A stretch of DNA of 64,000 nucleotides from Isoetes taiwanensis (taxonomy: Eukaryota > Streptophyta > Lycopodiopsida > Isoetales > Isoetaceae), in NCBI GenBank assembly GCA_021234155.1, contig JAJEKV010000066.1, positions 4,237,333 through 4,301,332 of the forward strand, in the 5' to 3' direction. A program made the translations under genes and the position numbers. Positions 33,010 through 45,088 of this stretch are shown piece after piece (the stretch's first letter is position 1; each line of letters begins with the position of its first letter). The notes under the pieces are model-generated. The model had not been told where the DNA came from. It saw nothing but the letters and a program-made list of their open reading frames with translations, and made no database searches.

Positions 33010-36000
33010 AAATGACAAAAAGTACGTGGATTAAAATATCCCTTTCCTAAAGTTGAGTTCTTGATTTACTTGCTTTGGGCGCAACACAAGTCTGAGGAAA
33101 GGAAAGTTGCTTGCTTGATTGTCAAGGTATGGGAATAATATCAAGCCTGAGATATCATCCCAATCTTTCTCATTTGTATTATTCTATCTCACCTTTCCAT
33201 ACTCGCATAACCCATCTCATTGAAGACTTCAAAACCTTCACTTTTGAATCAAGTTTTGATGCGTAAATATCTCCATGGAGAGCTGACTACTGAAATGAAT
33301 TGAGTGCTTTATAGCCCTGATTTCCAGCACTTCTTTAAGTGCTTGCATTCAAACTGCACTAGTTGCAGAGCATCAATAGGTTATCAAAAACAATGCGTTG
33401 CAATGACAAATTATCCATTATACTGGATAGAAGTGTTCATTCTCACTTGGCTTGCATCTTATTCATGTGTGACAACAAGAAGTAAATTTGTCTCACTACT
33501 TACTTGTTTGATCGCATATGCTTAATCAATATTTCAAGAGCATCATACATTATGGACGTGTTTGGGTTCGATTTCCAAAAGGTAAAGGTAAGAAAAATAA
33601 CTGTTTGTAAGAGGGCAGTATCATATAAATAAATAAAAGAACAAAGTAAAACAAAAAAGAGAAAAATAAGTATTCATCACATGGGCATAATTTATTGAAT
33701 TGAATTAAATTGAATGACTTTTATTGTGCACGGAGGCCGATCGGCCTATAAGACCCAATATAAGAGCGCAACGGGCTTAGTGTTGCACGGGTTAAAAAAC
33801 CCCTGCCCCGAAGGGTTTTCTATGGAAAAATCGTGGCAGCAATAAGGCTGCTGACAAGCTATACAAATATACACACACACATCATGGAGTATTTCCTGCC
33901 CATCAAGTGTTGGTCCGGGGGCATACACGAGCCGTCAGATCCATTACCTCCTAAATGTATGATCTTAGGGAGCGCACCGAGGTCGTGCTCAGTATCATGT
34001 GTAGCGGCTGGTCTGGCCTGACCAAGAGAGCGTAGCGTGCTCAGATCTGAAGATATGCCGAGCAACTCTGAAAAGTGTGACAATCATCCTCAATGGCTTC
34101 CATATGGCAGCAGTGATAAAGCCTATCATGGTGTGGTTCCCCAATCCACCTGTCTGTCTCAATGCAGAGATGGTGGGCACCTGTGCAAATGGAGGCGATG
34201 GGCCTGCACTTTTTATTGCAAACGTAATAATTATTCATCACATGAGCATAATTTATTATGAATGTTATTTATAATGGATAAAGAAAGCGTTATGTCATTA
34301 CTTATTATAGATGGCAATCATCTGTAATAGTGGAGGTTACTTATCACATTTGCATGAATCACGTAAATAAATACATGTTTAATTTGTGGCATAAAGTAAA
34401 TGTCATTTTCCATGGAAAACAAAATAAACACTAATAACATGACCGAGAAACTCATCACATTTTATGAGTTGAAATGGATATGGTTTCCAACTCAAGCATG
34501 CCTTCTTTTTTTTCGTGAAACCAACAAATATTCACTATCTTAACGTTAAAATATACTTCCTTCCTTCCTTCCTTCCTTTCTTAATGCAAAAAAACTATGG
34601 CATTTTATCATAGGACTATACACCCTCTATTCTACATGCTTACGAGCATTTCAGATATATATGGATTTATAAGTAGTTCATATATAATGAAACTGTGCTT
34701 TGTCTAGTTTTATGAGGCCTCAAAGTACTTGCACTGAATAGGCATCATGTTCCTACAAGACATACCACAAACATCGTGTATAAGGAAACGTTGTGAAAGA
34801 TGTCAAACATTTGAATGTAAGTTTCTTTTGATCATTCTAAGTCTGGGTTTTTGTTGTAGAGTACTCCATTCATAGTTCTCTTAAGCAAATTATTGAAATG
34901 TTTTTACCAGGAATTACCATGTTTATTGTTTCACAATACTCAACATCAATTCCACGTTTTCGTAATACAATAAAATAGTCAACTTGCTATTTTGACGTGT
35001 TTGCAGATGCTATTGAACAATCTAAAACATATTTAAATCTAAGTGAATTGGAGGAACTAGGATAGAGTGTTATACATTTTTATTTCAATGTAACTTATAT
35101 AACAGTTCATTCATGCTCGGCATCATCGATGACAAGTTTCTAGTCTATTCTAAGTTGTGATATTAGTTTGAACCTGCGCACGTATGAAACTCATTGAAAT
35201 CGGGTTTCGAAGGAAGGAGGGTATGCCATAATAATTAGCTTGGCCAAGCTTAGTGTATGATCTAAATACATTTGTACAACATATCGATTTAATTGCTCAT
35301 TAGCTTTTTGGGTTGCCTCTAGGGGGAAACCCTTGCTCATGTGGGTTTTCGGTATATCCTAAGTATATGCTGGAACATACCTAGGATATGCTCCAAACCT
35401 ACGATTCCTTGTAAACTGGCAGTCGCCAATGTTGCTGGGCGGCCGGTGTGGAAACTGGCTAACCGGCACCGCCCTTGTTTAGAACAGGCAAACCAGCATG
35501 CATCCCACTGCTGCAGCACAGCAGGCGCAGACATTGATGGGTTGTGTTAGAAAGCAGATGGTTTAAGCAAGAAACGCGCAGATACGCAGTAAACAGGAAC
35601 GAGAAGAAAGATTAAGATGCAAGAACTAAGATTCAGTGCAAAAATCGAGTGGGTGGCTTCTGATCCAGAACTAGGCCATGCTGGCTTTGGGATGTCTTGA
35701 AGCAGAGGTTCGATGATTCTTTACATTTAAGGTTTTCCTTCGCATTCATGTTTTGCCTGGTGATGCTTGGCAGGAGGATCTAAAGCTTTTCATAACTAGG
35801 GCTCTGTAAATGCTTGATTGCCATAGGAGAAGGTAAGTTGTGCTTACGCTATAAATTCCCATGGATGCAGTGATAATTTTACAACTAATCTATTTCCATC
35901 TTTTATCTGATGGACGCATATCAAATTGTTGTACAAGTTGTATAGGAAAGCTGACTTATAAATACAAGGGTACTTCTCTGACTATGAAACTGAGCTGTGA

Positions 36001-39000
36001 AAACGTTGCTCATTTATTACGCCACACATGCATCCATTCAAATCTCTATGGCTGCCAATTGTGTGGGAAGTAGTCCTCGTCTGGTAGATCCAAAAGATAT
36101 TATGTTCCATGTACCTTATATTTCTTGTGAGGTTCAGTTCTAGCCACAGTTATGATATTCCCCCAAGCAAAATTTTCTTTTCACATATCCCTACAAGTCT
36201 CCTTTAAATTCCTATAGCCTCATTTCCAAGTCTGTTCAACAACTGTGCTGCATGAGTGCAAACTTTCAGGATCTTGGGTCCCAGATAGAACACGTAAGCA
36301 GAGCAGATCATGGGCAGTAGAAAATATGATATATACACAATTTTATCCTGCTTACCGATGTAGAAATCTCAGAAAATGCACCGCATTTATATTCCTTGTC
36401 CAAAAACTTGCAACAAGTTGAGCCAAAAGTAAAATTCCAGGTCTATTGCTAGCAAACAGCCCACAAGTTATTACAACCTTCATTTGATGTTTAGTCTAGG
36501 AGACATGAACTAGCTTGAAAAAGTATGCTTCAGATTAGCATTGCCGATTATACTTCAAAAGATGAGTGTTAGTTTACCCCAATGCCGAGATTACCATGCT
36601 ATGGCTTCACTACTGCAATAATAGGGACATGATTCTGAAAATTTTGGAGTCAGGGAGCTGTTGGAATATGTTGTGACGGGCATAGTGTGACCCCAGTAAG
36701 GAGAACCTATACAGTAAGGACCTAATATCAGGTTAAAGTTGTCTGGTCTCTATGGATGCGGGTGTACCATGATATGGTAAGGGTGGAAAGGGCTTGGGTG
36801 ATGAATATGAGGTAGTAATGTGCCTATATTAAGGCAAGGGTTGGTATATATGATAATGAGTGCAGTATGAACACTAATAAGAACATATCTAGTATAATAG
36901 TGTAGGGCAGTCTATCCTTAGTTTTGTAGTTTTGGGCAATGTCCTGTAATATTGTGAGTAGTTTTCTGCACACGGTACAGTTCCCAGCTTTTAACAGTTT
37001 TCCATATGTCGTACTAGCGTTAAGGTGTTTTGGCCAAGCATATCATTTTGCTCATATTTGCATGTTAGATGTTGTTGACAATGAACTAATACAGCTATAA
37101 AAAAAGAACGATGGCATTGCAGAAAAAGACAAGACATGTTGTTAACGTTCTTACTCACTATCAAGAAAAGCTACAGCAAGTACAGAAAGAAACCAAGGTA
37201 TTTCCTTATTCTTGTTTTAGTTTAATACATGATACTTCAGAAGTTGTTAAAAGTCATTGATATTGCACTAAGACTTAGATGCAATAAAGAGTTCTATCTT
37301 GGATGTTCGTTATAACAACAAACCTGGCTTGCTTGGATCCTGGTATGGAGCAAGCCAATTTTGTCAAACAACACAAATGTTCTACAATATCTCTATTGTG
37401 CAGATGTCGAACTCTTATATCTGAAAGGCGCTCTGACGTGACAGAGGTAATAGGAGATGCTCCTTGTGGCCTTCAGAGCTTATTTACACAATCTGCCACA
37501 AGAAGTTATTATGTTTAATGTGGCAATATCAACATTAGGCAGATGTTCCAAAAGCTTTACAGATGCTGCATTTTTTAGCTGGAAGGATCATAGTAAAGGA
37601 ATCGGGCATCAAGGGTTATAGGCCAGAAAAAGGAGGTCGAAAGCTGGAGGCCCGCGTACATAAGAGGCTGCTGGGTCTAGACTAGGAAATTGGAATTCAT
37701 GAGAATTGGAATTCTGGGTTATGCCTTGAATCCTAGTGAGCTAGAGATCGCCTGATCATGGTGGAGGATGTAATTAAACTATTATGAGGCGGAATATGCA
37801 AGGGAAAATACTCACGATGTAAAGATCGATTACGGGGCCAACTTCTCAAGGATCATATTTCCGTATACAGGAATGACTTCGAGGCAAGGATTCCGACGTG
37901 GAAGAAGTGTCGACGCGTGGAAGCAGCCCAGACGTCCTTCAAAATTTTTAGTTAATATCAACCTGCCACGTAGCAGGGCCTGATTGGCCGTGGGGCCAGA
38001 ATCGTAGTTACCTTGCATTTATGGTTTGAGACATCAAGGAGCCAAAGGATAGGAAGGGGAAATAATTTGTGACATGAAGAACCTAGGCTAGAAAAGTAAA
38101 GGATACAATTATACTCATTTTGTGTACGATCTAAACAGATAATCCATATCACAGATAATATCACAATAATCTATACCGTAATGTAATACACCTTGAAGGT
38201 GGTATTACATATCAGCTAAACCATGTCTCATCGATTTGTATATGTGTCTAGAGGTGTTAGATTGTTTGACATATTTAATAATGGGGGTGTACCAATACTC
38301 GAACATGTAATAGAATAGTGGACAAGGGACATTGAAAACAAAACAATTTTGTCAATTAAAATGGTTAAAAATTGGAAAATTTGGGTACATATAGCCCATG
38401 AAATCTCCACATGAAATGAGTCTATCTAAAATAGTGAGAAGCATTCAAATACCTTATTGTTGATTAAGATTAGACACAATTTATGAAAGGGTCGAGATTG
38501 AGGCAATAATGTAATAAGAAAATAGCGGTCCCACGATTGGACCAAGGTTAGGGTTGCCCCCATATATATCGAGAACGAGGAAATAATAATATATATTAAA
38601 AGAATAGATCTATTTTACCATGGTACCACAATTGGACTAAGGTCCACTATTAGGGATGCCCACATAAAGTTGCAAAATCATCCCGCACATATATTCATGT
38701 TACTGAAGTCTTGAGCAATTGCTCTCTAACAAGGAGTATTTATAATGATTTCGTTTTTATTCCATTCTTTCCCTATTCTAACAAGGGGTATAGAGCACCT
38801 AACAACCCAATGAAAATTGTCTACGTGGGCATAAGTATGAAGTAAGGTAGTGCCTTCATACACGTTACCTTAAATATGATATTTATTTCTAATGAATGAC
38901 CTTGGATTTAGATCAATATAGAATAAGTTAACAACAATGTTATCCATTATAACCTTGGAGCTATGCCCAAACAAGTCTAAGGTGATTTCATAAGTGTTCA

Positions 39001-39165
39001 ATGGTTGCTCCTCTTTGGTTGGAGAGGAGCTTGAGCATGTTATTGCAAATAATGGTGGGCAGGGGGTTGATGGTAAGGGAGTGAATAAAGATGTTGTGTA
39101 ATACAAAACCTATAGTAAAGCAAGGGAAATCTGAGAGTCTTGTATGGAGGCTCATAATCATGATT
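33010..39165. other. Long stretch without a supportable gene
   Basis: Only short ORFs, none with recognisable domains. The pieces that stand out are: an exon-like frame near 37110-37195 (MALQKKTRHVVNVLTHYQEK followed by GTATTT); a (TTCC)n run at 34556-34580; a hairpin ATATCCTAAGTAT/ATACCTAGGATAT near 35354-35388; and two loose copies of CCACGATTGGACCAAGG/CCACAATTGGACTAAGG at about 38530 and 38628. These probably reflect unidentified, decayed elements. Confidence 0.4.
34556..34580 (+). repeat. (TTCC)n microsatellite
   Basis: Five to six TTCC units. Confidence 0.9.
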
Positions 39166-39177
39166 CATATTGGAAAC

Positions 39178-39222
39178 CTGTGTGCTGTGTGCTGATGCAT
39201 TGGAATTTAGTGAACATGGGGT
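39178..39222 (+). repeat. Detached piece of the LINE endonuclease region
   Basis: GTGTGCTGATGCATTGGAAT followed by TTAGTGAACATGGGG nearly equals 40408-40441 inside the endonuclease domain of the LINE downstream, with the word TGTGCTG duplicated. It lies about 150 bases before the LINE ORF1 start and in the same orientation. Confidence 0.75.
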
Positions 39223-39328
39223 ATCCAAATCAATAGCAACATTAGAGTACATCAGAGTTGTCCTTCATTTTGGCTAAGCGAAGGAAGGATATTTTAGGCG
39301 CTTGAACCCAGCGGACATTTAGGGCATT

Positions 39329-40053
39329 TTGCATATGCCACCGAAAAAGAAACCCTCATCTGAAGGTGAGGGGATCGAATATGAGGGGAACTCGGATCTG
39401 GTGGCCCTTGTTCAGGAATTGAAATCTGAAATTCACCATCTTAGGGGTGAGGTTTCATCGCTTAGAAAATCTTTGGATGAACTGATACAGCAGAAAACAC
39501 CCAGTGATAAGCACCCGGAAACTGATTATACCGTGCAGATCCAGACTTTAGAAAACAATCTTGCGACCTTAATTGCTGAAACAACTAAGGAGCAAATGTC
39601 ACTCCACCACGAACAAATTACAGCAGAGCAGGCAGATCTTGAGTTTCGAGCTAAAAACCTGAAAATCTCAGGATTAGCTGAAGAAGAAAATGAAAATATC
39701 CGAGATCGGAAATGATGCATCTTCATGAGCCCCAGTTTGTATCAGGAAGGAGATTGGGGAAACCTGGTTTCCATATCCGCCCAATTCTTGTCAGGTTTTG
39801 TTCTAAAGAAGCCAGAGACAGGATCATGCAAAATCGAGTTGCATTAAAAGGAGAAAAGATATGGCTTGATTCAGATCTTACACCAACACAGTTGGAAATA
39901 AGAATGGGCAAGGGTGAAATAAGCAAGGGATGCTGGTTTTGTGGCATACCTAGATCAAAGTGGAAAAGCAGTGATCACGAAGAGGAAAAAGAACTAGGGA
40001 TTCAGGGCCTTGAGAATGAGTATGTGGAATGCTCATGGATTGAATCAAGCTAA
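39329..40053 (+). pseudogene. LINE ORF1 (coiled coil plus RRM-like domain)
   Basis: The first frame (39329-39715) starts MHMPPKKKPSSEGEG. It has a coiled coil of about 35 residues (LVALVQELKSEIHHLRGEVS and on) and reaches NLKISGLAEEENENIRD, the start of the RRM-like domain of ORF1 proteins. A frameshift near 39712 moves the rest to another frame (39712-40053). That frame holds RRLGKPGFHIRPILVRFCSK and LKGEKIWLDSDLTPTQLEIR, the C-terminal RNA-binding domain. ORF1 protein trimerises through the coiled coil and coats LINE RNA. Frame disruption shows that it is not functional. Confidence 0.85.
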
Positions 40054-41155
40054 GGTGGATGCAACAATTGAAATATGGAAACATCAAGATATATTGATCT
40101 TTGTTGAGACATGGGAACACCAATCTCCCTCTTTGCCAGACATACCGGGACATGTAGTAATTGGTCATTCATGGAATGAAAAGAAGGAAGGACCAGGGCG
40201 AGGTCACAGAGGAATAGCTGTCTATGGAAACAAATGCATGCAGCCTGCTCTCCAGATAGTGAAAGAAGATGTAAATAAATAGTATCTGTGGTTGAAAATA
40301 AAGACCTCAAAGGTAGATCTTTTCATTGCTGCATGCCATTTTGCTCCACTCAATGCCACTTTATACAAAAACAGGAATTTCGATATGGATGATCCTCTGG
40401 GAAACCTGTGTGCTGATGCATTGGAATTTAATGAACAGGGAAAAATATTCTTTATTGGTGATTTTAATGCCAGAACGGGCTGCCATCAGTCTCGAACATT
40501 TGTAGATCCTCTGGATGCATGCCTGGATGAGCAAGAAGAGTTATTTAATAGGAGTTCAGAAGACAAACTCTCAAATGCAATGGGAGAATTTTTGTTAGAA
40601 ACAGGCACCATTTGCGGATTGAAGATAGCAAATGGCATCCACAAGTTTCCCTACTCTGGAAATTCCACTTGCTTCAGCCATACGGGGTCAAGCATAGTGG
40701 ATTATTTCTTAGCATGTGATCTGGATATGATATCGGCATACACTGTGGGAGATAAAATACCGGAATCAGATCATTCCCCTTTGCACGTGGAGTTCACATC
40801 TAATCCTTTGCGTAAAGAACACTTTTCTTTCCATCCAAGACTGAAAATCACTTACAAATACAATGAGCCATATGAGAAGCAGGTCGAACACCTCATTTCT
40901 TCTGCTGAATGGACGGGACATCTAGCTGAAGATGCAGATAAGTTTGCTAGCTTGGTTTTGCGGTGTCCCTCTGACAAATCTTTGGTCTCACCAAAAAACC
41001 AATGCCAGGACGACCATGTAATTCATGGTGGGACTCAGAATGTAGAGCAGCAAGAGCCAGACTTCCACCCAAATGCATCAGGAAGCCAAATTAGTACAAG
41101 AGATTTGTGCAAAAGAAAAAGCAAGCTTTTCTTAAACAAAAGCAATCTGCCTTGA
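40010..41155 (+). pseudogene. LINE endonuclease domain
   Basis: In one frame, with a single TAG at 40280-40282, the sequence carries the EEP endonuclease signatures. These are SMWNAHGLNQAKV, then ILIFVETWEH (metal-binding Glu), GHRGIAVYGNK, FFIGDFNARTG (catalytic Asp/Asn), SSIVDYFLACDLD and IPESDHSPLHVEF (catalytic SDH). The enzyme nicks chromosomal DNA to prime reverse transcription. Apart from the nonsense codon and the shifted 3' end, the domain is well preserved, so the insertion is probably not ancient. Confidence 0.9.
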
Positions 41156-42710
41156 AAGAACAGATATGGCGTGACCCAAAAGGATTCTGGACATCCCCCA
41201 ATAGGAAATCGGGCCAGCCAAATTTGGAGAGACATACCGCTAAAAAATTAGTGCAAGTTATGTATGATATGGGTGATTTAGAATGCATGCCAATTTTAGC
41301 CATTGGCGAAGATCTTTTTAATAAAGAGGAGGTTAGTGAAGTGCTATCAGGGATGAAGAATAATAAAACGCATGACCTAGATGGATTATGTGTGGAGCTT
41401 TTCAAATGGGGAGGGGAAAATACTAAGGATAAGCTTACAGAGCTGCTGAACATGAGCATTCGACAGGGCTTGCCACATGGTTGGAAGCTGAATAGGGTCC
41501 ATCCAATTCATAAATCGGGAGATAAGGCGTATGCGTAATTACGTAACTATCCTCATAGGTAGTACTTTTTTGCCAAAATAATTTTGAAGGCGTCGTTGGA
41601 GCACAAAATGTCGAGCACATGGGCGAGGAGGAGAAAAATAAACGATCTAAATGTCAAGCAGGTCTCCGACAAGATTTTAATACGCATGATCATGCACTTA
41701 CGCTTCGTGTGTTAGTAGAGATAGCAAAAGCACCATCTGCTGCATTGTATGTCGCATTTATAGATTTCTCCAAGGCTTTTGATACCGTGCAAAGAAAAGA
41801 GCTAGGGGATCGAATGGAGAGTCTAGGTGTCCTAGAGGATATAAGAGGAGTAGTGGCACAGTTATACTCAGAAGTACTAATTAAAATATCATGGGATGTT
41901 CCTTATGTGATCAAGAACACCATTGGAGTGCGCCAAGGATGCCCTTTATCCCCAACATTATTCGGCCTTTTCATAGATGAGCTAGAAGAATGGTTGCATG
42001 CACGGTCTATGACAGGGGTCCAGCTTGGCACATATGTGATCCAATTGTTATTGTACGCCGATGATGTAGTGCTTTTGGCATCCAAAAAATATGTAATGCA
42101 GACACACTTACACAGCCTAAGCTTTCTGCAAAGAAAGGAAGATGAAAGTGAATCTCAAAAAATCGAAAGTTATGGTATTTGGAACACGGGAAAGGCCTGG
42201 TTTTATATATCGGGGGGCAAGAGATCGAGACGAAGGGAAAGTTATAAATATCTCGGGATTGATTTCTCCTCCAAATATGATTGGAAGGATTGTGTTAAAA
42301 GAAGATCAACAGGGGAAAAAATGGCGCTCTATGCTATGCTTGCAAAATGCTCTAAGATTGCTCTGTATGTTTGGGATCTAAGGAAAATGTTATTTAAAAC
42401 ATTGGTTCAAACAGTGCTTTTATATGGAGCTCCAATATGGGGGGCTAGTCTCTCCGCTAAGCTGTGGAATCGGATAGAAGCGGTTCAGAAACTCTTTCTG
42501 AGAAATGTGTTAGGCATAAAGGTTCAGACCCCCTACGCAATCATGCTCGCTGAAGCAGGTATGTTCCCTTTGGAATTAGAAGCATTGTTTCAGAGTGTGA
42601 ATTTTGTGAACAGGATCAGAGGTCAATCACCAGAACGTCTATCCTTTCAAGCTATGAAGATGTCAGAACAGCAAGGTTGGATGCAAGATTTCGCAAAATG
42701 GGTAGATTAG
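41107..42710 (+). pseudogene. LINE reverse transcriptase
   Basis: The first part (41107-41538) has EEVSEVLSGMKNNKTHDLDG, LCVELFKWGG and VHPIHKSGDK, the fingers region. The second (41619-42710, another frame) has QAGLRQDFNTHDHALTLRVL, YVAFIDFSKAFDTVQ (first catalytic Asp), GVRQGCPLSPTLFGLFIDEL, LLYADDVVLLA (catalytic ADD) and the thumb motif YKYLGIDFSS. The block between them (41538-41620) is damaged, where NYRPIS would be expected. The enzyme makes cDNA at the nicked target. The catalytic residues survive, but at least two frameshifts separate them from the endonuclease. Confidence 0.95.
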
Positions 42711-42717
42711 ATGGGGT

Positions 42718-43242
42718 TTGCATGATGGAAACTGGCCGGATTGTAAATCAGATGCGAGAATTTTGCTGGAACGGTTGGAACTAGAACGGTTATGGCAACA
42801 TCAAGGTAGCAGGTTGCTTCATTATAGAACTCAGATCAATCATATGGATGAATACAAGAGTCAAGCATACCTAACAGAAGACATGCCGACATCCCTGAAG
42901 CACATCATTGCCCGTTACAGGACAAGCTCACACAGACTGGAAATTGAGACTGGTCGATGGTCGAAGACACCACTTGAAGATCGAATTTGTAGAACATGTG
43001 ATTCGGGTCAGGTTGAGGATGAAACACATGTTTTCTTACAGTGCGAAGCATATAGAGATATCAGGGAGCAATCAGAAATTCAAGAAGTTGATTTTTATTC
43101 ATTGCTTTCAATTTCTAGCTATGAGTTAGGATTATACATAAAGGCAGTAGATGCTCATCGAGCCCTTTTGTTAAACTCCAGTGAATATTCCGTGTGTATT
43201 TTTGTGCTCCATGGCCTCAAGGCCCAAAGTGAGCAAGAATAA
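42718..43242 (+). pseudogene. LINE C-terminal zinc-knuckle region
   Basis: This 174-codon frame carries LLHYRTQINHMDEYKSQAYL and then RICRTCDSGQVEDETHVFLQ CEAYRDIRE, a C-x2-C...H-x4-C motif. Motifs of this form close the ORF2 product of several non-L1 LINE clades. It lies one frameshift after the reverse transcriptase. Its end (SEQE, stop) is inside the sequence leading to the AAAT tail, as expected for the natural C-terminus. Confidence 0.8.
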
Positions 43243-43269
43243 ATAAATAAATAAATAAATAAATAAATA
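43239..43269 (+). repeat. (AAAT)n tail of the LINE
   Basis: Seven to eight tetranucleotide units close the element. Tails of simple repeats rather than poly(A) are typical of CR1/L2/RTE-like LINEs. Confidence 0.9.
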
Positions 43270-43274
43270 TTGAG

Positions 43275-44400
43275 TTGAGAAGTGTTGAACAAGATCAGAG
43301 GAACTCAGGTTCTCCATTCGGTGAACTTCTAATAATGCATACATGTTCTCCATTCGCTGAACTTATAATAATGCATTTTTTTTGCATAACACGACTCTTC
43401 TTATATATGAATTCCTGACACTACTTTGCCGACTTGTGTTGTATCCAAGTTATTGCACGAATGCTTCGTTGTCACTTACCAAGGATAGGAAAACGAGGCT
43501 AAGGTTGAATGCTATTACGAAATTAATAAGCATGGGGACCCATCTCCGGGTGTCTAGGCAATGCGCCAGACATCCAACAAATCTTACACCCACGTTATTC
43601 CAAATAGTTCTCCAGCATGTTATGATTTTGTTGTATTCCATGTTTTGCTGAATAACTTGAACAGATGCTGGGAGGATGCTTTTAGGCCCATATATGATTG
43701 ATTGGATCATGCAGGACAAAAAGGAACATTGTAAATTACCCAAAAAGATCACAAAAAAGCAGGCTCATGGGCACCTACATTGCAGTTTGAAGCATTGTTA
43801 TAGAAAAACTGTCCAGCAACTACATGGCAAGCTTGGCAACAAAGATTTGCAACACCACAGTTTTCTTTCAAGAAAAACTTGTAAATACTTCCGCCACACA
43901 ATAACCAACCCTGACAACACTACTATTATAATTACTAGTAACCTAGCAACAATATGTTTTTGCACTGAAACCCCAGAGTCCATGTGTCCAGTTGGATCCT
44001 AGTCCAAGAGGAGCTCAACATCTAAGGAGGAGTTAGTAATGCAAATGGCTACTATCACCTTCGCAAAATGTCAATGTCTTAAAATAGCAACTTTGATTGA
44101 TTATAAAAACATGACTTTCAAGTATGATTTAAGCCACTTCACCCTCCGGCCATGGAGGGCAACCCTCCGTGCGCAGCACCTTGTTTGCATTGCGGCATGC
44201 ACTCCTCCAATTAGCCTCATTATGTAATACGAGCCTGATGATTCCTATCGTCCTTTCAACAGAATAATGAAGCAACAATGCAAATCTAAAAGAGCTTCAA
44301 GCAAGCTCTCATTTGAATAAATGAACATCATTATTTTACCGATGCTATCTAAGTTAAATAATTAGAATATCTCTTTTTTCCCAAGCTAGCACATGTCGAT
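43275..44400. other. No gene recognised
   Basis: Short ORFs only. TCTCCATTCGGTGAACTT and TCTCCATTCGCTGAACTT (43311 and 43349) are a local near-duplication. The right part may be 3' flank of the B-box gene. Confidence 0.4.
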
Positions 44401-44415
44401 GTTATGAGGGGGAGT

Positions 44416-44991
44416 TTAGGCTTGAAAGCTCCACAATTCGTCGGTGGTCTTCTTGGCAACCTGCAAAACATGCAAGGCAAGGCAAGCTATTAGTGTGTAG
44501 TTTTCTAAGGAGAATATTCAAATATAACTTAGTTACATCACAAGTTTCTTCAGTGCTGTGGAAAATAGGGGAACCAAGCCACCAAGGAAATTCCTGCGCC
44601 TGGATACTACTTTCTGGTTCATCCAACTTCCCAGCAGTAAAGCGCGAGACGAGAAATCGTTTGTGGGCTGAAGCCAGTTTGCTCGAATGGTTTCTGGAAT
44701 CACAGGAACCACACAAGAGGGATCTGTGCTCGATGCAGAAGAACAGGCCCTTGCTAACCTGCAGGAAAACGCTGAATAAAACACTGAGGAACACTGGCAA
44801 ACGCTACGTGTTTAGACCTGGCAGGAGTCACAGATGGGTTGGAGATCCTGCTTTATGAGGCCGATCCTCTCATGGGGGCTAGTGGAAGAATGAATTTTCG
44901 AGTCACAGACATAACAGAGGGCCAGGTCTTCTGAAGAGCACATTATAGTGGCTGAAGTGGATTCGCAAATGCCGCAGCGGATGTTGGCCAT
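44416..44991 (-). CDS. Double B-box zinc-finger protein (plant BBX family), three exons
   Basis: I start at the ATG at 44991 (MANIRCGICES), because the first zinc ligand follows at once; an in-frame upstream ATG at 45051 would add 20 residues. Exon 1 (44991-44818) encodes B-box 1 (CGIC...C...LCYVCD..IH). Intron 1 is 44817-44759 (GTCTAA...TGCAG, 59 bp, phase 0). Exon 2 (44758-44537) completes B-box 2: ICDSCQ|VSKGLFFCIEHRSL, then CGSCD..NH and AHKRFLVSRF. Intron 2 is 44536-44461 (GTAACT...TTGCAG, 76 bp, phase 0), and exon 3 (44460-44416) adds VAKKTTDELWSFQA. The product has about 146 residues. BBX proteins of this two-box type act in the nucleus in light signalling through protein contacts. A CCT domain is absent. 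If intron 2 is retained, the frame runs to 44402 with about 176 residues. This is the only convincing host gene here. Confidence 0.8.
44461..44536 (-). other. B-box gene intron 2
   Basis: GTAACT donor and TTTTGCAG acceptor. It is open in frame, so retention would give a longer C-terminus without similarity to the family; splicing gives KKTTDELWSFQA. Confidence 0.6.
44759..44817 (-). other. B-box gene intron 1
   Basis: It splits B-box 2 directly after CDSCQ. GT...CTGCAG, 59 bp; removing it joins the zinc ligands at normal spacing. Confidence 0.8.
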
Positions 44992-44998
44992 GTTGCAG

Positions 44999-45045
44999 TG
45001 GATTTGCTCTTGAGGTATAATGGATTTGCTCTTGAGGTGTAGCAG
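44999..45045 (-). repeat. 23-bp tandem duplication in the B-box gene leader
   Basis: TGGATTTGCTCTTGAGGTATAA occurs twice in tandem (second copy with GTGTA), just upstream of the chosen start codon. Confidence 0.85.
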
Positions 45046-45088
45046 ATTCATGAAATGGGGCTAAATTTATGAGCTTGGGATGCCCCAG

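Larger units (their letters stand above)
39290..43269 (+). mobile_element. Near full-length LINE, non-L1-like, inactivated
   Basis: The order is ORF1 (39329-about 40010), apurinic-like endonuclease (40010-41155), reverse transcriptase (about 41107-42710), a C-terminal zinc-knuckle region (42718-43242) and an (AAAT)n tail (43239-43269). Frameshifts and stops break every part. A microsatellite tail, the RT motif style (FIDFSKAFDTVQ; GVRQGCPLSPTLF; LLYADDVVLLA) and the C-terminal C..C...H....C motif suggest a Jockey/CR1/L2-like or RTE-like lineage rather than the L1 group that dominates plants. That placement is inference. Confidence 0.85.

Noticed and set aside
33550-33600. tRNA-like B box (GGGTTCGATTTCC)
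   Set aside because: No A box, acceptor stem or cloverleaf can be built from the upstream 60 bases.
33746-34261. Overlapping ORFs on both strands resembling a conserved region
   Set aside because: No motif recognised and the frames are short; I could not assign them to an element or RNA gene, including 5S rRNA.
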